Shown: positions 58,907-64,000 of the stretch, piece after piece
How positions within the stretch are numbered: the first letter of the stretch is position 1
Layout: every line of letters begins with the position of its first letter
From: Pseudomonas japonica
GTDB lineage: Bacteria; Pseudomonadota; Gammaproteobacteria; Pseudomonadales; Pseudomonadaceae
Assembly: GCF_013522925.1 (NCBI RefSeq)
Contig: NZ_JAAMQU010000008.1
Location: 220,767-284,766 of the forward strand
Length of the DNA: 64,000 nt
Reading direction: 5' to 3'
The notes under the pieces: generated by a model
The model's input: only the letters and a program-made list of their open reading frames with translations
What the model was told of the DNA's origin: nothing
Databases searched by the model: none
Program-made: the position numbers and the translations under genes

Positions 58907-60274
58907 CTACTCGAAAAGGGCGTCGAGGGCCTGCTCCAGACGGGTTACCGCTACGATTTCAAGGCCCGCCGGGGCTTCCTTCGGTGCATTGCCCTTGGGC
59001 ACGATGGCCCGCTTGAACCCGTGCTTGGCCGCTTCCTTGAGCCGCTCCTGCCCGCTGGGGACAGGCCGCACCTCGCCCGACAGCCCTACCTCGCCGAATA
59101 CCAGCAAGCCATGAGGCAGCGGGCGGTTTCGCAGGCTGGACATCACCGCCGCCATCAAGGCAAGGTCCGACGCGGTTTCGAGCACCTTTACCCCGCCCAC
59201 CACGTTAAGGAACACGTCCTGATCGTGGGTAGGAATACCCCCGTGACGGTGCAGCACTGCCAGCAGCATCGCCAGGCGATTCTGGTCCAGGCCCAGCGTC
59301 ACCCGCCGAGGGTTGGCCAGGTGGCTGTCATCGACCAACGCCTGCACCTCCACCAGCATCGGCCGGGTACCTTCCCAGGTCGCCATCACCACGCTACCCG
59401 CGATTTCTTCCTGGGCGCGGCTGAGGAAGATCGCCGAAGGGTTGGACACTTCTTTCAGGCCTCGATCGGTCATGCCGAACACGCCCAGCTCGTTCACCGC
59501 GCCGAAGCGGTTCTTTACCGCCCGCAGCAGGCGCAAGCGGCCGTCGGACTCACCTTCGAAATACAGCACGGTATCGACCATGTGCTCGAGCACCCGAGGG
59601 CCCGCCAGGGAGCCTTCTTTGGTGACATGCCCCACCAGGAATATCGCCGTGCCGCTCTGCTTGGCAAAGCGCACCAACAAGGCCGCACTTTCGCGCACCT
59701 GCGCTACGCCGCCCGGCGCGGATTGCAGCTGTTCGGTGAAGATGGTCTGGATCGAGTCGATCACCATCACCTTGGGATTTTCCCTGCGAGCGGTGGCGAT
59801 GATGCTTTCGATCGAGGTTTCGGTCATCACCTTGAGTTTGTCCTGCGGCAAGCCAAGCCGGCGCGCGCGCATGGCCACTTGTTGCTGGGATTCTTCCCCG
59901 GTCACATACAGGGCCGGCATGCGCTCGGCCAGGTTGCACAGGGTTTGCAGCAGGATGGTGGACTTGCCAATACCCGGGTCGCCGCCGATCAGCACCACCG
60001 ACCCATCCACCAGGCCGCCGCCCAGCACGCGGTCCAGTTCGGTAGAGGCGGTGGAAAACCGTGGAATTTCCTCCACGCTCACTTCTGCAAGGGTTTTTAC
60101 CGTGGCCTGCTCGCCCGCCCAGCCGGTACGGCTGTTGCTGCCGGCGGCTGGGGTGTTTTCCACCATGGTTTCCACCAGCGTGTTCCAGGCACCGCATTCG
60201 GCGCACTGCCCCGCCCATTTGGGGAAAGTTGCGCCACACTCGGTGCAGCCGTACATGCGCTTGGCCTTGGCCAT
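58907..60274 (-). CDS. radA: DNA repair helicase RadA
   Basis: 455 residues. The N-terminal zinc finger CTECGATFPKWAGQCAECGAWNTL (in parts) precedes the RecA-like ATPase with Walker A GGDPGIGKST, the RadA-specific AVKNRFGAVNELG, and a C-terminal Lon-like domain. RadA drives branch migration in recombination. The ATG at 60274 gives MAKAKRMYGCTEC. Confidence 0.97.
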   Translation of the reverse strand: MAKAKRMYGCTECGATFPKWAGQCAECGAWNTLVETMVENTPAAGSNSRTGWAGEQATVKTLAEVSVEEIPRFSTASTELDRVLGGGLVDGSVVLIGGDPGIGKSTILLQTLCNLAERMPALYVTGEESQQQVAMRARRLGLPQDKLKVMTETSIESIIATARRENPKVMVIDSIQTIFTEQLQSAPGGVAQVRESAALLVRFAKQSGTAIFLVGHVTKEGSLAGPRVLEHMVDTVLYFEGESDGRLRLLRAVKNRFGAVNELGVFGMTDRGLKEVSNPSAIFLSRAQEEIAGSVVMATWEGTRPMLVEVQALVDDSHLANPRRVTLGLDQNRLAMLLAVLHRHGGIPTHDQDVFLNVVGGVKVLETASDLALMAAVMSSLRNRPLPHGLLVFGEVGLSGEVRPVPSGQERLKEAAKHGFKRAIVPKGNAPKEAPAGLEIVAVTRLEQALDALFE

Positions 60275-60460
60275 GGTGCCTCCATCGAACGAAAGGGCGC
60301 TTATCATACTCCTCGGCTCGGCCAGCCGGGGCTTGCCGAAACAAAACTAATCGGTGGGTTGCCGGTCTGGTAAAACAGTAACCCAAATGCCAAGGCGCTG
60401 ATTTTCAAGCATTTGGTAAAAAACTTACCCGTTTCTTCAACTTGAAAAAGGATGCACTCA

Positions 60461-60907
60461 ATGAGCTTGCTTAAAGAGTTCAAGGCCTTCGCAGTCAAAG
60501 GCAACGTGGTCGACTTGGCCGTGGGTATCATCATCGGCGCGGCCTTCGGCAAGATCGTGTCGTCCTTCGTGGGCGATATCATCATGCCGCCGCTCGGCTT
60601 GCTGATCGGTGGCATCAACTTTACCGACCTTGCCGTCACGCTACGCCCCGCCGAGGGGGCTTCGCCGGCGGTGGTGCTGGCCTACGGTAAATTCATTCAA
60701 ACCGTGGTCGACTTCATCATCGTGGCCTTCGCCATCTTTATCGGCGTGAAGGCGATCAATCGGCTCAAGCGTGAAGAGGCCAAGGCACCCAGCCTGCCGC
60801 CAGTGCCTACCAAGGAAGAAGTATTGCTGGGCGAGATCCGCGACATTCTCAAGGAACAGAATGGCAAGCCAGCCCCGGCGGTATCGGTACAACCGCCAGT
60901 GGTGTAA
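60461..60907 (+). CDS. mscL: Large-conductance mechanosensitive channel
   Basis: 148 residues, two membrane segments: [22 protein letters not shown] with TM1 ([20 protein letters not shown]) and TM2 ([23 protein letters not shown]), then a cytoplasmic helix. The ATG at 60461 with AAAAGGA 8 bases upstream is preferred to the Met at 60452. Its stop directly abuts the stop of convergent fpr with no gap. Confidence 0.96.
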   Translation: MSLLKEFKAFAVKGNVVDLAVGIIIGAAFGKIVSSFVGDIIMPPLGLLIGGINFTDLAVTLRPAEGASPAVVLAYGKFIQTVVDFIIVAFAIFIGVKAINRLKREEAKAPSLPPVPTKEEVLLGEIRDILKEQNGKPAPAVSVQPPVV

Positions 60908-61678
60908 TCACCAGTAGGTTTCCACCGCGACTGCACCTGGCCGGCGGCTGAGGCTAAGGTTCATGTCGCGGCTTTTCAGCAGCTTGCGGGTGTCGTCGAT
61001 CATTTCCGGGTTACCACAAATCATTACCCGGGAATGCTCAGGGGTGAGTTCGATACCCGCCGCGCGCTCCAGCTCGCCGTTGGCGATCAGGTCGGTGATC
61101 CGCCCCTGCAGGGCGCCTGGCCACGGCTCCCGGCTGACCAGAGGGATGAAGGTGAGCTTGCCGGCATACTCGGCGAGGTACTCGCGTTTCTCCAGGTCCG
61201 CGATCAGCTCTCCATAAGCGAGGTCGCGGCCATGCCGGGCGCTGTACACCAGCACAATACGCTCGAAACGCTCCCACGCTTCAAAGCCCTGCAAGATGGA
61301 AAGGAAGGGCGCCAGGCCTGTGCCTGTGGCCAACAGCCAAAGGTCGCGGCCATCGGCGAAGCGGTCCAGTGTGAGATAACCGAATGTCTGACGCTCTATC
61401 AGAAGCTCGTCGCCCACCTGCAAGCGCGACAGTTCGCTGGTGAACTCGCCGCCAGGCACTACCACCGAGAAGAATTCAAGAAACTCGTCGTACGGCGAGG
61501 ACACCATGGAGTAGGCCCGCCAGGCGACGGTGCCGTCCGGCTTGGTTACGCCCAGGCGCGCAAACTGCCCTGCCTGAAAGCGAAAGCCTGCATCACGGGT
61601 GGTGCGCAGGGTGAACAAGTTGGGGGTCAAGGTGTGCACGGCCAACAGGCGCTGGCGGGTGAACTTCTCGTCGGTCAT
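60908..61678 (-). CDS. fpr: Ferredoxin-NADP+ reductase
   Basis: 256 residues. FAD-binding RAYSMVSSP, NADP-binding LLATGTGLAPFLSIL and CGNPEMID are conserved; the C-terminus ends VETYW, as in pseudomonad FPRs. It supplies or removes electrons on ferredoxin/flavodoxin and the homologue in P. aeruginosa takes part in oxidative and iron stress. The ATG at 61678 has GGAGG upstream; the longer frame is antisense to rlmG. Confidence 0.95.
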   Translation of the reverse strand: MTDEKFTRQRLLAVHTLTPNLFTLRTTRDAGFRFQAGQFARLGVTKPDGTVAWRAYSMVSSPYDEFLEFFSVVVPGGEFTSELSRLQVGDELLIERQTFGYLTLDRFADGRDLWLLATGTGLAPFLSILQGFEAWERFERIVLVYSARHGRDLAYGELIADLEKREYLAEYAGKLTFIPLVSREPWPGALQGRITDLIANGELERAAGIELTPEHSRVMICGNPEMIDDTRKLLKSRDMNLSLSRRPGAVAVETYW

Positions 61679-61756
61679 GGGGCCTCCACGTTTAATACCG
61701 CGTAGTTTGGCGCAATTGCGCGCCGACAAACACCGACGGTGCGTGTGGAAACCCCG

Positions 61757-61762
61757 TAGAAT
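61757..61762 (+). promoter_or_regulatory. Putative rlmG -10 box
   Basis: TAGAAT (61757-61762) then TCGCCC and a T tract lie 31 bases before the rlmG ATG, with a weak -35. Confidence 0.4.
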
Positions 61763-61792
61763 CGCCCTTTTTTTACCTGCCCGAGCCTGCAC

Positions 61793-62917
61793 ATGCCCCG
61801 CTTCGACAACGCCTTCGCCCAACTCGACCTGGTTCGCCAGCCGGAAATGGCCAACGAACCGTTGTATGCCTTCGATGCCGCCGATGACTACCTGCTCGCT
61901 CATCTGGCCGAGCAGCAGCTTCCGTCCGCGGCACGCGTGCTGGTGTTGAACGACGGCTTCGGTGCGTTGGCGATCAGCCTGCTGGGGCGCTTCGATGTGG
62001 TGACCAGCGGGGACTCGCATCTGGGGGCGTTGGCGCTGGGCAAGAACCTGGCTGGCAACGGGCACGCTTACGACGCGCTTAACCTGCTGCCGTCGAGCGA
62101 GCCCTTCGAAGGCGCCTTCGACCATGTACTGGTGCGCGTTCCCAAAACCTTGGCACTGCTGGAAGAACAGTTGATCCGGCTTCAGCCGCACCTGCGCGAC
62201 GGGGTGCAAGTGGTGGCCGGCGCGATGATCAAGCACCTGCCTCGGGCCGCGGGGGATTTGCTGGAAAAGTACATCGGGCCCGTGCAGGCTTCGCTGGCGG
62301 TAAAGAAAGCCCGCTTGCTCACGGCGACCTATCAGCATCGTGAACCGGCCCGCTCGCCCTACCCTACCTGTTACCAACTGGACACGCCGGCGCTGGAGCT
62401 TGTCAACCACGCCAACGTGTTCTGCCGCGACGGGCTAGACATCGGTACCCGCGCCTTCCTGCCCCATCTGCCGCGTAACCTGGGCAGCGCGCGCGTCGCC
62501 GACCTGGGATGCGGTAACGGCGTGCTCGGCATCGTCAGCGCCTTGAGCAACCCTGACGCTCATTACACATTGGTCGACGAATCCTATATGGCGGTGCAGT
62601 CGGCGCGAGAGAACTGGCACGCAGCCCTCGGCGAGCGTGAGGCGAACATCCAGCCCGCAGACGGACTGGCGGGCCAACCGGCAAGCTCGCTGGACGTAGT
62701 GCTGTGCAATCCCCCCTTCCACCAGCAACAGGTGGTGGGTGATTTCCTGGCGTGGCGCATGTTCCAGCAGGCGCGGGATGCATTGGTTACCGGCGGCGCA
62801 CTGTACATCGTGGGCAACCGCCACCTGGGCTACCACACCAAACTGGCGCGGCTGTTCCGGGGTGTGGAACAAGTGGCGGCGAACCCCAAGTTTGTGGTGT
62901 TGCGAGCACGGAAGTAG
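61793..62917 (+). CDS. rlmG: 23S rRNA (guanine-1835-N2)-methyltransferase
   Basis: 374 residues. An inactive N-terminal MTase-like half (DAADDYLLAHL, LVLNDGFGALA, RVPKTLALLEEQL) precedes the active half with SAM motif ADLGCGNGVLG and catalytic NPPFHQQ. The N-terminal half and KKARLLTATY match RlmG rather than RsmC, to which such genes are often assigned. The last 57 bases (62861-62917) form the first part of a tandem repeat unit that continues downstream. Confidence 0.92.
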   Translation: MPRFDNAFAQLDLVRQPEMANEPLYAFDAADDYLLAHLAEQQLPSAARVLVLNDGFGALAISLLGRFDVVTSGDSHLGALALGKNLAGNGHAYDALNLLPSSEPFEGAFDHVLVRVPKTLALLEEQLIRLQPHLRDGVQVVAGAMIKHLPRAAGDLLEKYIGPVQASLAVKKARLLTATYQHREPARSPYPTCYQLDTPALELVNHANVFCRDGLDIGTRAFLPHLPRNLGSARVADLGCGNGVLGIVSALSNPDAHYTLVDESYMAVQSARENWHAALGEREANIQPADGLAGQPASSLDVVLCNPPFHQQQVVGDFLAWRMFQQARDALVTGGALYIVGNRHLGYHTKLARLFRGVEQVAANPKFVVLRARK

Positions 62918-64000
62918 CGCTATTACCGATCAACTTGTAGGAAGCGGGCGGAGCTCGCGAACAACTTTTCGCCCATTCGCGCTATAAATTCTTCGCGAGC
63001 TTCGCCCGCTTCCTACAGAGTATATTCGGATGATCGCATTAAGGCAGCGCGCTTACTGTTCGGATTTTTTCTCGATACCATATAGTTACGAGGCGTGGAC
63101 CATGTAGCGGCGAATCCCAGGTTCGTGGTGTTGCGGGCACAGAGGTAGCGCCGTTACCGATCAACTTGTAGGAAGCGGGCGAAGCTCGCGAACAACTTTT
63201 TGCCCATTCGCGCTATAAATTTTTCGCGAGCTTCGCCCGCTTCCTACAGAGTATATTCGGATGATCGCATTAAGGTAGCGCGCTTACTGTTCGGAGTTTT
63301 TCTCGATGCCATTTAGTTACGAGGCGTGGACCATGCAGCGGCGAACCCCAAGTTTGTGGTGTTGCGAGCACGGAAGTAGCGCTATTACCGATCAACTTGT
63401 AGGAAGCGGGCGAAGCTCGCGAACAACTTTTTGCCTATTCGCGCTATAAATTCTTCGCGAGCTTCGCCCGCTTCCTACAGAGTATATTCGGATGATCGCA
63501 TTAAGGTAGCGCGCTTACTGTTCGGAGTTTTTCTCGATGCCATTTAGTTACGAGGTGTGGACCATGTAGCGGCGATTCCCAAGTTCGTGGTGTTGCGGGC
63601 ACGGAGGTAGCGCTATTACCGATAAACTTGTAGGAAGCGGCGGAGCTCGCGAACAACTTTTTGCCTATTCGCGCTATAAATTCTTCGCGAGCTTCGCCCG
63701 CTTCCTACAGAGTATATTCGGATGATCGCATTAAGGCAGCGAACTTACTGTTCGGATTTTTCTCGATGCCATTTAGTTACGAGGCGTGGACCATGTAGCG
63801 GCGACTCCCAAGTTCGTGGTGTTGCGGGCACAGAGGTAGCGCTATTACCGATCAACTTGTAGGAAGCGGGCGAAGCTCGCGAACAACTTTTTGCCTATTC
63901 GCGTTATGAATTCTTCACGAGCTTCGCCCACTTCCTACAGAGTATATTCGGATGATCGCATTAAGGCAGCGCGCTTACTGTTCGGATTTATTCTCGATGC
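62861..64000. repeat. 231-bp tandem repeat array, about five units, running off the window
   Basis: Units start at 62861, 63092, 63323, 63554 and 63783 (spacing 231, 231, 231, 229); the fifth is cut by the window end. Each unit has (a) a copy of the last 57 bases of rlmG including the TAG stop, (b) CTATTACCGATCAACTTG, (c) a REPIN-like hairpin with ~26-bp arms, (d) an A/T-rich part with GTATATTCGGATGATCGC and TTTAGTTACGAGG. Unit 1 contains the true rlmG end. No other gene is visible in 62918-64000. Confidence 0.95.
63398..63479. repeat. REPIN-like hairpin in array unit 3 (type example)
   Basis: Arms 63398-63423 and 63454-63479 are perfect 26-bp inverted copies starting TGTAGGAAGCGGGCGAAG, around a 30-base A/T-rich loop. 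Units 1, 4 and 5 have one to three arm changes. Confidence 0.9.

Noticed and set aside
61679..62410. N-terminal extension of fpr to a 500-residue protein
   Set aside because: The extension is antisense to rlmG and the ATG at 61678 has a good ribosome site and the right length.
61793..62917. Annotation as RsmC
   Set aside because: The N-terminal half, KKARL and HANVFCRDGLDIG fit RlmG (23S G1835) better than RsmC.
63541..63570. 10-codon frame MPFSYEAWTM in the repeat units
   Set aside because: It is not kept in all units (the first lacks the ATG) and has no ribosome site.
62861..64000. CRISPR array
   Set aside because: The repeats are 231 bases long and directly abut, with no unique spacers and no cas genes.

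Overview
The window is a stretch of a Pseudomonas chromosome: high G+C, gene order typical of the genus, and recognisable orthologues such as PilS/PilR, MorA, MapZ, PP0621-family and PA4570-family proteins. The presence of a multi-module mannuronan epimerase/acetylhydrolase of the PsmE type points towards the syringae/fluorescens side of the genus, but the species cannot be fixed from the sequence alone.

Layout. 1-4538: 3' part of a very long secreted alginate-modifying enzyme. 4589-7214: an acyl-CoA ligase and a divergent TauE-type permease. 7315-7552: a tRNA operon (Asn-Pro-Lys on the minus strand) with a strong stable-RNA promoter. 7834-16843: clpB with a sigma-32 promoter, rluD-pgeF, bamD, a PP0621-family gene, and pilS-pilR. 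17059-24666: thiO, then the minor pilin/PilY1 operon (fimU-pilV-pilW-pilX-pilY1-pilE, minus strand) with a divergent fimT-like gene. 24650-32007: murJ-ribF-ileS-lspA-fkpB-ispH on the minus strand. 32203-37563: rpsT, creA, the rplU-rpmA-obgE-proB cluster, and divergent ispB. 37650-46261: small conserved genes, FklB, a YqhA membrane protein, a Lon-like protease, a DUF3015 protein, a DUF4105 protein with a probable outer-membrane barrel, a lipoprotein and a Gre-like factor. 46320-52046: ettA and the c-di-GMP enzyme morA. 52233-58840: glyA, an orphan low-G+C gene, a CobW GTPase, ybdD-like and cstA, mapZ and a HAD phosphatase. 58907-62917: radA, mscL, fpr and rlmG. 62861-64000: a 231-bp tandem repeat array that starts inside the last codons of rlmG and runs off the window.

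Functionally the region is mostly core: protein synthesis and quality control, envelope assembly (BamD, LspA, MurJ, IspH/IspB) and type IV pilus regulation and tip assembly, plus two c-di-GMP proteins (MorA, MapZ). The accessory parts are the alginate-modifying protein, the orphan at 53637-54206 and the terminal repeat array. The array is the most unusual object: each unit carries a long REPIN-like hairpin and a degenerate or identical copy of the 3' end of rlmG. All coordinates and motif calls were read by eye; no database search was run.
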